The notes beneath the pieces were generated by a model. It searched no databases. It had not been told where the DNA came from and saw only the letters and a list, made by a program, of their open reading frames with translations. A stretch of 23,099 nt of DNA from Trachelipus rathkii (taxonomy: Eukaryota > Arthropoda > Malacostraca > Isopoda > Trachelipodidae), in NCBI GenBank assembly GCA_015478945.1, contig JABUQX010099249.1:47501-70599 (forward strand), read 5' to 3'. Position numbers and translations under genes: made by a program. Shown here piece by piece: positions 9,771 through 20,081 of this stretch (within the stretch, counting starts at the first letter, position 1; each line of letters opens with the position of its first letter).

Positions 9771-11130
9771 AATGATTTATAATTTTTAAAAATAATATAA
9801 TAATTAGAGATTAAGATATCGAAATATTGAAAAATATAAAAATATATAAAAAATTTACATATTTCATAAATTAAAATGAATAAAAAATAGTATGCTTTCG
9901 AATGTTAAAAAATCATATGATTGAATTTTTAAAATTAATAATTTAAATATTAATTACTTAAAATATTAAATTAATTTTATAAATTATAAAACAAAATATA
10001 AAGAATTTAATTTTTTTAATAAATTAAAATTTCGTTCTAAGTGAAGAAAGATTTTCAGAAGAATATAAAATTAAATAAAATATTTTTTAAATAAAGGGTT
10101 TTAATGCACAATGAATGTATAAAATTGAATTTAATTTAAATACATACTCTAATCATTTTATCAGATTTTTAACTTTCTATGGTACTGTCAGACAAATCTG
10201 TAAGATTTGTTATAAATCATTCATGCTGAATTAGGTAATTAGAGACCACTATAAAGATAACTTTTTACATTAATTGCAATAAATAATTCAAAGCCAATGA
10301 TCTCGTTAAATTATATTATATTCCATTGTTTCAAAATTTTATAACAACCTAATAAATTTACCTACAAATAACAAATTAAATACAAAACTGTAAAATAATA
10401 AAATACTCAATTAAATCAATAAAATAAGAATATAAGATACAATATAATGAATCAACTAATAGTTAATAACTAAAAATAATAACATATAAATCTTCTACAA
10501 GTTAAAAAAAAATTGATAAACTTTAGAAAAAATAAACGTATAAATTATAAGAAAAGTGTGAATACTTAATAATTAGAATAATTAATCAATATTCACAGAA
10601 AGAGAAAAGTAAAAACTGGCACATGACTAAAGAATATTTAACCACTATTAAAAAATAAATAATAAATATAATAAATAAAATAATAGTATAATATAAATTA
10701 ATTAAATAAATAAATATAGTATAAAGATAATAATAAAAATAAATAATAAGTTTAAAATTAATAAAATATAATATACATAATAAGTGAAAAATTATCAATA
10801 TTAGTAATAAATAAAAATATAATTTATCTAAATATAACAATAATAATCGTGAAATTAAATGTAATAAATTATAAAAATAAATAAATTAAAAATAATAATA
10901 AATCATAAATTTAGCTATGAAATAAGAAAAAATCTAAAATTACCGAAAAAAAAAAAATAACTTAATTAAATAAAAATAATATTTAAAGAGAAGAAAAAAA
11001 GTAATGAAATATCATATATAATCGAATGGAATAATAAAGGATTCTTGAAGTTTTGTTCATAAGATAGAAATAAATGGAATCAATAAAAGTAATTCATCAC
11101 ATTGTTTATCCAAAAAGTTTTAAAGTTATG
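9771..11130. other. extremely AT-rich spacer
   Basis: About 1.36 kb of A/T-rich sequence without recognised coding content. A small perfect 8-bp inverted repeat with a 3-base loop lies at 10192-10210. The 84-codon minus-strand frame at 10586-10840 is low-complexity Ile/Tyr/Leu and I do not regard it as a gene. Confidence 0.6.
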
Positions 11131-11555
11131 ACCAATAGGTTTTTAAAAAAGAATGCAGGATACTATTAAGAAAAAAGGTCTAAGGGTCTAGTTAAGAAGT
11201 AACAGATAAAAATTATGAATATATAGAATAAGAGAAGCCTCGGAAATATATCAGAAAAAAATTTTCCGAATATAAACTAACAACTGAAGTACTTCCAGAA
11301 CATTCGACATTAATCCAACACCTAACAATCTAAAAAACGACAAAAATGGATTTAGTCCTGACTCGAACCTAGCAGAAGACTACTGCATCCGCGCCAAAAA
11401 CATTGATTAAGATTAAAAAAAATTCGCAAACTTACAACGAAGAGATACTCACAATGAAAACAATATCTTAAGCGAAATACTTCAGGAACGGACATCCACC
11501 CTTTTGAAAAATTACCGACTTCCGACTCCGAACTCCGACTCACCCTCTGGAAAAT
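11131..11555. other. moderately complex island, unrecognised
   Basis: Less AT-biased than its surroundings and ending in a short degenerate hexamer repeat (11518-11550, CCGACTCCGAACTCCGACTC, or GAGTCGG-type on the other strand). A 63-codon minus-strand frame (11352-11543) overlaps it without a recognised family. On the minus strand a GGTTCGAGTC box resembling a Pol III B box lies at 11369-11360, but no tRNA-like fold is convincing. It may be an old interspersed repeat. Confidence 0.4.
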
Positions 11556-11858
11556 TATATATATGGAAAATTTATATAATATAATATATGTAATATATAA
11601 TAAATTAATAATTAAGAATTTAATAATAATATAATATAATAATTTAAAATAAAATACAATTATAATAAAATAATATTAAATAATAATAATATAATAATAT
11701 TATTAAATTATAGTATTATTATATATAAAATATAAAATAATAATAAAATAATAATAATAATAAAAAAATATTAAATAATTAATAATAATAAATTAATTAA
11801 ATAATAATCAATATAATAATATAATAATTATATAATAAAATAATTGTAATGTAATGCA
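11556..11858. repeat. (TAA)n array at the 3' side of LINE copy B
   Basis: Begins with TA-rich sequence and continues as degenerate TAA units. It abuts the presumed 3' end of the minus-strand LINE copy B, so in the sense of the element it reads as a (TTA)n tail or target. Confidence 0.85.
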
Positions 11859-11869
11859 TTCCGAGGAAT

Positions 11870-12549
11870 TTTATAAATAGTAGTTAATCCCATGGCGTTA
11901 GTTTATTATTAATAATTATAATCTAGATAATATGTATTTTAAATTTTAGTATTGATTAAAGAATTTGGAGTTTTCGTTATTTGTAATATCATTTTGCATG
12001 CAGATTGAAAAGTTTAAGTTACTTGCTTATAAGCTACGCTATTGAGTAGTTGTATCTTTTTTTAAGTTCCTTTTTCTCCGAGTATTTTAATGTAAGTTAT
12101 TATTTCTTAGTTTATATTAATTGACTTACTAGGCGCCCTGCATTGGTTTGAATGAAAAAATTTTGTAGATAAGAATACAGCATTGTTTAGAGAATAATTA
12201 TGTTATATCTCTTTCTAGGTAGTATATATTGCAAATATAATGTCTTTTAAACTTGCAAACTATCTTATAGTGTATTTATTGAATAATCTTGTGAGTAAGG
12301 CATGTAAATGCACTATTGATTGCTAATGTAAGAGCGAATAAATCAGCTTTTGTTTAACAATATTACAGAAGGTAATTCTGAGTTATAGTGACTTGTTATA
12401 CTACGTATATAGATAGGAAGAATAAATAATGCATGGATGTTATTAGTTGAATAAGTGAGATGATATAATTTCCTAAGAATGTAAAATGTAACAAATAATT
12501 TCTTATATATTAAATCAGATAATACATTGATATCTCAATTAGCTGCTAA
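11870..12549 (-). pseudogene. LINE copy B C-terminal region and 3' end, inferred
   Basis: This follows the reverse transcriptase in the sense of the element. Weak similarity to the post-RT region of LINE proteins is visible near 12330-12270 (a SALVH/LLT-like stretch), but no frame is open for long. The assignment rests mostly on position between the RT and a (TTA)n tail. Confidence 0.4.
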
Positions 12550-13450
12550 CTAGGTTAGTTTTAATATGTTCTTTAAATGTCAGTTTATAATCGATTGTTA
12601 ATCCAAGTATTTTAGCTATAGTTGCAGCCCTATTTCAGTTCTATATTATTAAATTTTTAATTTACTTAGAACTCTTAATTGTATTTTGCGCATAAAAATT
12701 AATGTAAGATGTTTTATTTAAATTAAGATACTTAATTAGTCACATATCATATCCATTCATTAATTTTTAGTGAATATGTGTCTGTTGCTTTACGGTAATA
12801 GAGACTCGCATCAACTTTGTTAATTATTAAAATGATTAGAATGGAGCGTTATAATAGATCAAGGAGACTTAATCAGTATCAATTTTGTATATTATAAGAG
12901 TAAATATAAATCATAGAGAAACAACTAAAGCGTCTTGGTTCAGCCGATTGATGTTGTGATGTGACTAATTAGTTTCAATTAGTTTTACAATTGTATGATT
13001 CTCCTTTTAAGTAGCTTTAAGCCATTGTTAGGTTCCCTTCAAATGACCCATTTTTTACCATTTACTTAGTAGTATCGCATGATCAATATCTGTCAAAAGT
13101 CATTTGTGAAATCTAATCAATAATAAGCAGTAGAGAGTCTTTATTGTTGTCGGGTGAGTGAGGGGTTGCGGAGTAGAGCAGGTTGTGTGGCTATCAGCAG
13201 TTGAATTCCTTTTCTAATCCAATTGTGAAATCGTAAGAATATCTTATGTATTAAAAAAATTCTTTAATTTTTTAAAATACTAATTTTTCAAATATTTGAC
13301 TAATTGTGTTGTGAATAGCTATTGGTCTGTTAATTTTTTGAGCTAGCAAGTCTCCTTTTTTAGTATATTATAGGGATCACTTTGCTGTCTTGAAATATTG
13401 GAAAATTCCTGATCAAAATGATTCATATAACAAAGTGTTTTAAATGTATG
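12550..13450 (-). pseudogene. LINE copy B reverse transcriptase domain
   Basis: Homologous base by base to copy A. Matching stretches include the TTAATATGTTCTTTAAATGT region (12560-12580), the GATCAAT...AAATCTAAT region containing the DFT-K/N-x-F-D catalytic box (about 13114-13080), and the upstream TAGGGATCACTTTGCTGTC region (13371-13390) that corresponds to the DRKVIP box of copy A. The GVPQGS box is damaged near 12940. A G-rich stretch at 13146-13195 replaces AT-rich sequence found at the same place in copy A. Confidence 0.7.
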
Positions 13451-13499
13451 GTTATATATGTCGGTACTAGAGTTTGAGGATGTAATTAGGATAGATAAA

Positions 13500-14250
13500 T
13501 CAACATCATTTTTTTGTTTTATAATTCCGTCGATAATTACCTTTATACCTCGGGCGAGGGTGAATGGGTAATAATGTCAATTGTGTATAATAATTTACGA
13601 TTCCTTTAGTCTGTGGAGTAAATTTCATTATGACTGTTTACAAGGGATTTGAAGTCTCTTCAATTTTGACTTACCGAGTTTACCGAAAGTATTCTTTAGC
13701 TCAGTTATATCTAATTTTGGTTGGTTGTTAACTGATTGTTTAAATTCAATTCTTTTATACATTGCAAAGTTTTTTTTCTTATTGTTGTTATTAAATTTAT
13801 TTGATTTAAAATCCCAATGCCTCGAGTCTGCTTGCAATTCCGGAATTTTGTGAAAGTAGATTGATTGTCCTTTGTAAGTGCAGACTCTTTCTTAAGAACT
13901 AGTCTCTAAGTTGTTATCAATGTTTCTTTACTATAGGTAAAATGGGTATAAAATCTCTTGTGTTTTTTTATAAATTTCTCATATGCGTTAAAAAGATTTA
14001 TAGTTTTATTGGTTGATAGATGTGATCATGTATAGGGACGTAAGAGCCTCGTTTTAGCCTGGTTTTGATGTTTTGAAAGTTTCTTTACGCACCAATGTTT
14101 TTCTTTTAATCAGGGTAATGATTCGTCCTAGCAATTTTATTATATATTTAACAACGAGTTGAATTTTCTTTCTATGAACGATTATATAAATGAAAAGTTC
14201 AATTTCATCATTTTGTTTATGTCATTTCTAGCCTGTGATTAAGCCAGCGA
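13500..14250 (-). pseudogene. LINE copy B endonuclease-RT linker
   Basis: Lys/Asn-rich coding remnants typical of the region between endonuclease and reverse transcriptase. The minus-strand open stretch at 13837-13628 (NKFNNNNKKKNFAMYKRIEF, then a KLDITELKNTFGKL piece) and a NAYEKFIKKHKRFY piece near 13995-13950 are visible. No catalytic residues are expected here. Confidence 0.55.
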
Positions 14251-14339
14251 TTTCAGATTTTATTGGTAAATTTTTGTTTTATTAATAGCATTTTTGCAAA
14301 ACAATGGAAATATCTGAACATATCAACTTTTATTACGAA

Positions 14340-15015
14340 GGTTTAATCGTTCCAGTTAGTTCCCCAGATATGATCTATAAGGACGACAATCTAATTTTTC
14401 GACGTAGGTTTGGACGTGTAGGTCAGTGTTATGTAATGACGAAACCATTTGATAACATTAAGTTGAGGAGAGAGTTAGCCGATTGCGAATTCTCGTTGGA
14501 CTCAGGTGTCAATATGTGAATAAATCACCCGCAAATAGGTTATTTCTTTAGAGTTAGAAATGTGGATGTTTGATAATTTCTCTTGAGAAGAGAATTTATG
14601 AACCTCGTGATTTTAGATGAAATTGTAAAATAAGGAGGGGTCGATAGACTCCCATTACAATTAGTTGATTCGATTTCAATTTAAATGAAGCAGAGTTGCG
14701 TAGTGCCTCTATTATTTAGGTTGGACTGAAAGGAAATTATGACATGTTTATGAGATGTTACAGGGCATTTTTAAGGTAAAGTGAAACTCCCGCCACCCCG
14801 TTTGTTAGTATCCGAAATGTCATGTGTATTCTTAGGTTGAATTATATTCCATGGGATCGGATATAACCGAGTTGTGATTAATAATGAGTCATTCGAGGAA
14901 ATGACTTATTCTATAAGTACTATGCATCACATTGTGAATATTTAGGCTACTTAGATAGTCCCCGAAAAATTAAATTTAGTGAATGTTGTTTAAAGACTCG
15001 ATGTTTTGATATGGA
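14340..15015 (-). pseudogene. LINE copy B APE-type endonuclease domain
   Basis: Minus-strand motifs of the apurinic-type endonuclease appear in order: YQNIESLNN (15011-14985), a VIS...SNDSLL remnant of the SETWL box (about 14915-14882), TNKRGGGSF (14808-14782), IVMGVYRP (14661-14638), an AGD box corresponding to GDFN (about 14535-14522), LLNLMLSNGFVI (14470-14435) and VLIDHIW (14384-14364). The final SDH box is only a weak VIKVDMFRYF remnant near 14325. This enzyme would nick the target DNA to prime reverse transcription. Several frameshifts separate the motifs. The plus-strand 71-codon open frame at 14304-14519 is the shadow of this domain. Confidence 0.75.
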
Positions 15016-15020
15016 AAGTA

Positions 15021-15540
15021 CAAGAAGAGTAAAAAAGAGTCAGATTCATAGCGTCTTTCTCCGCGGAATGGTTGTCAGATACGTATCGTTGTAGAGAAAA
15101 AATAAGTGCAGACGAGGCTTCCTAGGGAATTAGTTGGAAGTGAAAAATCAGGGAGTCTGCTTAATGGGAACAATGCAAATAATCCGGTCCTTATAAGTGG
15201 AATGCATTATAATTATAATTTCAGTGGTTATTAGGAGTATATATTAATATTATTAACGTGAGCAATAATTATTTCAGCAGATGTATAGTGGCAATAATTG
15301 TAACAAAAATTGTAGTTTGTAGAGGGGCTCCCTATGCAGCCTTGTGGGTGGTTGGGAATAACGACGGGCTGAAGAGAGAATTGTGTATATTCAAGAGGTC
15401 CAATGAGTCCGTATAGCTAAACTAATAATATTTAGAAAGAAATTTCCGACCTCTTTACAAAATGAATAAAAAATAATTATCCTGAATTAATGATCAGACA
15501 TGATAATCACCATAATTAAATCTAATTACTTGATTACAAA
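15021..15540. other. unassigned sequence upstream of LINE copy B
   Basis: Mixed-composition sequence that would hold the 5' part or ORF1 of copy B. No Cys-His finger or other ORF1 motif is recognisable in any frame. The right part turns AT-rich. Confidence 0.45.
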
Positions 15541-15850
15541 TAGAAGATAATATATATGCAATGAATAATAACAATTGATAAGTAATAATAATAATAAATA
15601 ATAGCAAAATAACAATGAATAATGATAAAAATGATTAATAATAATCAACAGTATAATTTTTGGATAAAACTTGATATCATAATTAATAATAATATAATAA
15701 TAATAATATGATAAGGTTTTTATTCAATTATCATGATAATTTTAAAGATAATAATAGTTCTAAGAATTATTAAAGGTTTTATTTTAATAAATATAATATA
15801 ATAATAAAATAAATAATAATATAATTATATTAATTACTTTTATAGTGATT
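15541..15850. repeat. degenerate (TAA)n-rich stretch
   Basis: TAA-rich sequence with many interruptions, less regular than the arrays at 7.9-9.8 kb. It includes a TATCATGATAA palindrome near 15730. Confidence 0.75.
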
Positions 15851-16084
15851 ATTTAAATTGATAGGCAACAAGTATTTAGTTCAGTATCAATTAACAGATA
15901 GATAAATGCCCCTAAAGATGGTAATTCAATATCAAGGGCCCGATTTTTACCCAAAATAAGCCGAGGTTTTCAACCCTTTATTGTATTCATAAAAACTCAT
16001 TCGCTATTTTAGTGTGAAAATATATGTGGATTGGTAATTAGATAAGAGTAAATAGTTAGGGATAAACATTGATCTTAGGATGTT
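15851..16084. other. unique spacer
   Basis: About 230 bases of non-repetitive sequence with a small less AT-rich patch near 15935-15980. No gene or RNA is recognised. Confidence 0.5.
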
Positions 16085-16445
16085 TTGGCGAGAGCAAAAC
16101 AAAAGTAGATAGAACTAAGATAATAAGATAAGAATAAATAGATAGAAAATATGTAGATAGAATAGCAATACATAGAATAGAATAAGATGATGAAGGATGG
16201 GATGGATGGTGGAGGATGTGATGATGGAAGGATAGGAATGGAATGGAATGGTTGGAATGAATGGAATAGAATTGGACTGGGAGGAGATAGAAAGGAGAGA
16301 GAGAAGAAGAGGAGGATAGAGGAGGAGATTGAATTCAGTAGAGAGAGATGATAATGGGTAGTGTATGTTGAGAGAAGAGAGTAGACAGATGAAGCGAGGA
16401 GAAAGAGGAGGAGGAGAGAGAGAGGAGAGAGAGAAGACAAGAGAT
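16085..16445 (+). repeat. compound purine-rich microsatellite (GATA/GGAT/GGAAT/GA)
   Basis: The plus strand is almost free of C. Repeat units change in order along the stretch: GATA-like at about 16105-16170, GGAT and GATG at about 16185-16230, GGAAT (16235-16251, perfect GGAATGGAATGGAATGG), then GA/GGA-rich to 16440. The 121-codon minus-strand frame over 16075-16440 (Ser, Leu, Phe and Pro) is only a translation of this tract. Confidence 0.85.
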
Positions 16446-16985
16446 AATAATGAATAATAATTAATAATAATAATATAATAAATAATAATGAAATAAATAG
16501 ATATATATTATAGATAATAAAATAATAATTAATAATGATAATAATAATAAAATAATAATATTAATTTAATAATTTCATTATTATTATTTATTATATTATT
16601 ATTTATTATTATTATTATTTTATTATTATATTATTCATTATTATTATTATATATTATTATTATTATATTTTATTATTATTATTATTATTAATTATATTAT
16701 TATTATAATTATTATTAATAATAATATAATAATTAATAATTATTATTATTATTCATCGGTAGATTATATTATTTATTAGTATTATTTTATTATTAATTAT
16801 TATTATATTTATTATTATAATTATAATATTATATTATTATTATTATTATTATTAGATATTGATTATGTTTTGTATATTATTGATTATATATTATTTATTA
16901 TTATTATTTATTATATATTTTATTATTATTATTATATATTATTATATTATTATTTTATTACTATTATTATATTTATATATGTAAA
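16446..16985. repeat. (TAA)n turning into (TTA)n: inverted trinucleotide array
   Basis: TAA/AAT units on the plus strand up to about 16562, then ATT/TTA units up to about 16985, so the two arms are reverse complements. The centre, about 16548-16585, can fold as a hairpin. Confidence 0.85.
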
Positions 16986-17346
16986 ATTCTGTTTATTATA
17001 TTATTTTATTGTATTATTATTTATATAATATATTTATATCTATTAGTATTATATATATATATACCAATAATATACCTATTAAAAACACTATATAGTAGCT
17101 ATATATAATATTAATATTACTATATATATTATCATATAGTAGATATAGTATAATATATATAGTATTATATAGGTGTATATATATATATATATATAATTAT
17201 ATTATATATATATATAGTAATATATTTATTATATATATATATATATTATATATATATATATATATAATTTATAATTTATAATATATAAATATATATATAT
17301 ATATAATATATATATATATATATTATATAAGTATATATATATATAT
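16986..17346. repeat. degenerate (TA)n block, left of the two-copy repeat
   Basis: TA-rich sequence with interruptions every 10-30 bases, for example a TATAGTAG variant near 17090-17150. Confidence 0.85.
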
Positions 17347-17347
17347 T

Positions 17348-17790
17348 AACTTTAACTTTATTCTATAAAGTTTAGCAAGGAATGAATAGTAGCGAGTACT
17401 GATAGCGAGAAAAGAAATAGTGTCCCAACCGAGAACGAGTAGTAAGTAACCCGATAACGATTAGCGATAAGGACTGTAGGCCCGAAAAAAGCCATACCCA
17501 ATAACTTCAAGGAGAATCTTCAGTTTTAAATTCCAAGATTTTTTTTTTTTTTAAAAATCCTTTTCCCCGAATTATTGGAGTGGGGGGTTTTCGTCCTTTT
17601 GAGTTACCTTAAGGACTCTATTTAAAAATTTGACCATAAAAGTAGAGTTTTGTCTCGCCTCGTAATTGATTGGTCACCTTTTTCATTTTCATTTCTTTTT
17701 CTTTATTTTTATTTTGTTTTCATTTTTTTTATTTTTTTTCTTTTATTAGGGGGGTTTTAGTGTATATTTCTAGATTACATTAATTCATTA
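17348..17790 (+). repeat. unrecognised interspersed repeat, copy 1
   Basis: About 440 bases of complex sequence embedded in (TA)n. The left half holds three TAGCGA motifs (17389-17470) and AGCGAGAAAAG. The centre has a CCCAATAACTTCAAG box, and a T-run followed by AAAAATCC lies near 17540-17561. The right half is pyrimidine-rich (17685-17750). It aligns over its length with the second copy at 20082. No long open frame or terminal inverted repeats are seen. I do not recognise the family; a short non-autonomous element or a satellite-associated repeat are both possible. Confidence 0.7.
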
Positions 17791-17818
17791 TATAATATAT
17801 ATATATTACTATATATAA

Positions 17819-17857
<39 letters not shown>

Positions 17858-17957
17858 ATTTTAAAATGTATTTGATATAGATATAATGGAGATATATGGA
17901 TATTTTTGTATCATCTACCATATCAATATATTATATACCATATTATATTTATATATA

Positions 17958-17990
<33 letters not shown>

Positions 17991-19111
17991 GTATAATATA
18001 AGTATATAAATAACTAATATATATAAGATATTATATATATTCATACTATATTATTATTCCTTATATATAGTAATAAAATTTAATTTTAATTAGAATTACT
18101 ATATTCCATATTATTATCATTTTTTAACAAAACCTTAGTATCTATTTTACCTATATAATAATATAATATAATATATATTATATATTATATATATATATTG
18201 ATATTATATAACATGATTATTTATATATATATATAATATATTTATATATATGTATATATATATATATTAGTATATATATATATATATAATATATATATAA
18301 TTATATAATATTATATAATATATAAAATATTTATAATATATATATATATTATATATATACATATGATATATATAATAGTTATATAGTAAATATTATATAT
18401 AGTAATATAGTATATAATAAATATATGTATTATATAATATATATATATATAGCTATACTAGGATATAAACTATTAATATATATATATATATAATATGATA
18501 CTATATAATAGTATATATATTAATATATATATATATATATATTGTTTATATATATATATAGGTATATTATATATTATATCTATGTATATATATATATATA
18601 TATAACCATATTATATATATATATATCAGTATATATCAGTATATATATTATGGTACAATATATAGCCTATAAACTTCAGTTTAATAGTATAATTTTATAG
18701 TTTTGAGACACAAGAATTATATTATTAGATTCGAATCTGATCAATCCGTATGTGATTTAGTTTAATGTTAATATATGTTATAAGTAGTATAGTATTAATA
18801 TGAAATATATACATATATATATATATGACTAGGATTATATATATATTATAATATTATATAAATAAGACATATATAGTTGATGAGTCTTTTCTATTTCTAT
18901 ATATAACTTATTATCGTCATATTATATTATATAATTTCTTATAATATATATATATCTACTTATTAACTTATTATATTACTTATTATTTACCAATGCTTAT
19001 TATATGCATTCAGTACCTTAGTATAAATATATACCCTATACTTTATTTATAATTTTTCTATTATATTATAATATTATAGTATTATAGATAAAAGTATATA
19101 TAAGTATAATT

Positions 19112-19142
<31 letters not shown>

Positions 19143-19925
19143 ATATATATAATATAATTAAATATAAATTATATAGTATATATTAATATATATAATATTA
19201 TATATAATATATATATATATATATACTAGTTATATATATATTATAGATATTATATTATATTATATATATAATATTATATATATATATATATAGTAATATA
19301 TATTATATTAATTTATAATAATAATAATTATATATTTATATATTTATATTATATAATAATTATTATATTATATATATATATAAATAATATATATATATAT
19401 ATAATATTTATATATATATATATATTATTTTATATAATATATTATATTTATATATATATATATATACTTTTATAAAGGTATACGGAATATATATAGTTAT
19501 ATATATAGTATATATATAATATAATATATATATATTCATATATATATATATATATTATTAGTTATATATATATAATGATATTATACTATATATATATATT
19601 TTAGATAGTTATAATAATTATATATAATATATATATAATAATATTATAGTAATATATATATATATTATATAATATATATTTTTATATAATATAATAATAT
19701 TATATATTAAATATATATTTATATATTATATAATATTATATATATTATTATTATATTATTATTGATTATTATAATTATTATTATTATATTTATTATTATT
19801 ATTTTATTATTAATTATATAATCATTAATAATAATTATTATTATTGTATTTATTATGATTATATTATATTTAATATTTATATATATAATATAAATATATA
19901 ATATATATATATATATATAATATAT

Positions 19926-19958
<33 letters not shown>

Positions 19959-20029
19959 ATATAGGTATATATAGTGTTGTAGAATATTATTATATATATA
20001 TATTAATATTAGTATATATATATTATAAT

Positions 20030-20061
<32 letters not shown>

Positions 20062-20081
20062 ATAATATATATATAATATAT
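17791..20081. repeat. long degenerate (TA)n block between the two repeat copies
   Basis: About 2.3 kb of TA-dominated sequence with short (TTA)n parts near 19745-19870. Islands of other sequence are few; the main one is at 18660-18780, with a smaller one near 18955-19040. No coding content. Confidence 0.88.
18660..18780. other. small non-TA island
   Basis: About 120 bases of complex AT-rich sequence inside the (TA)n block, with the palindrome GATTCGAATC at about 18728. The TTCGAAT core recalls a tRNA T-loop, but I could not build the other arms, so no RNA gene is called. Confidence 0.35.

Larger units (their letters stand above)
11870..15020 (-). mobile_element. LINE copy B: decayed APE-endonuclease non-LTR retrotransposon
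   Basis: A minus-strand element about 3.1 kb long whose domains appear in the expected order from high to low coordinates: endonuclease (about 15015-14340), linker (about 14250-13500), reverse transcriptase (about 13450-12550) and a probable C-terminal region (to about 11870). It is the same family as copy A: the shared part matches over about 1.1 kb with many small indels. The motif set (NIxSLNN, RGGG, VYRP, NLMLSNGF, LIDHIW, DFT..F) fits the Jockey/CR1 group. Stops and frame changes are everywhere, so the copy is dead as read. No upstream ORF1 was recognised. Confidence 0.75.

Noticed and set aside
10192..10210. Perfect 8-bp inverted repeat with 3-base loop
   Set aside because: Hairpins of this size are expected by chance in such AT-rich DNA; there is no adjacent gene for it to terminate or regulate.
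10586..10840. 84-codon minus-strand hydrophobic frame
   Set aside because: Low-complexity Ile/Tyr/Leu composition from AT-rich DNA, with no family resemblance.
11355..11400. Possible minus-strand tRNA or tRNA-derived head with a GGTTCGAGTC box
   Set aside because: The A-box-like sequence lies only about 27 bases upstream of the B-box-like sequence, and the D and acceptor arms cannot be formed.
3526..14537. A 17-base sequence, TAAATCACCCGCAAATA, occurs at 3526 and at 14521
   Set aside because: At 14521 it encodes, on the minus strand, the AGD box of the LINE endonuclease. At 3526 the surrounding bases fit the R4/Dong coding region on the plus strand and no other LINE motif is nearby, so I treat it as coincidence in AT-biased DNA.
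16075..16440. 121-codon minus-strand frame with a signal-peptide-like Leu/Ser start
   Set aside because: It translates the compound purine-rich microsatellite; the Ser/Leu/Phe/Pro content follows from the repeat.
18710..18745. T-loop-like TTCGAAT within GATTCGAATC, possible tRNA
   Set aside because: It is a simple palindrome, and no anticodon, D or acceptor stems can be assembled around it.
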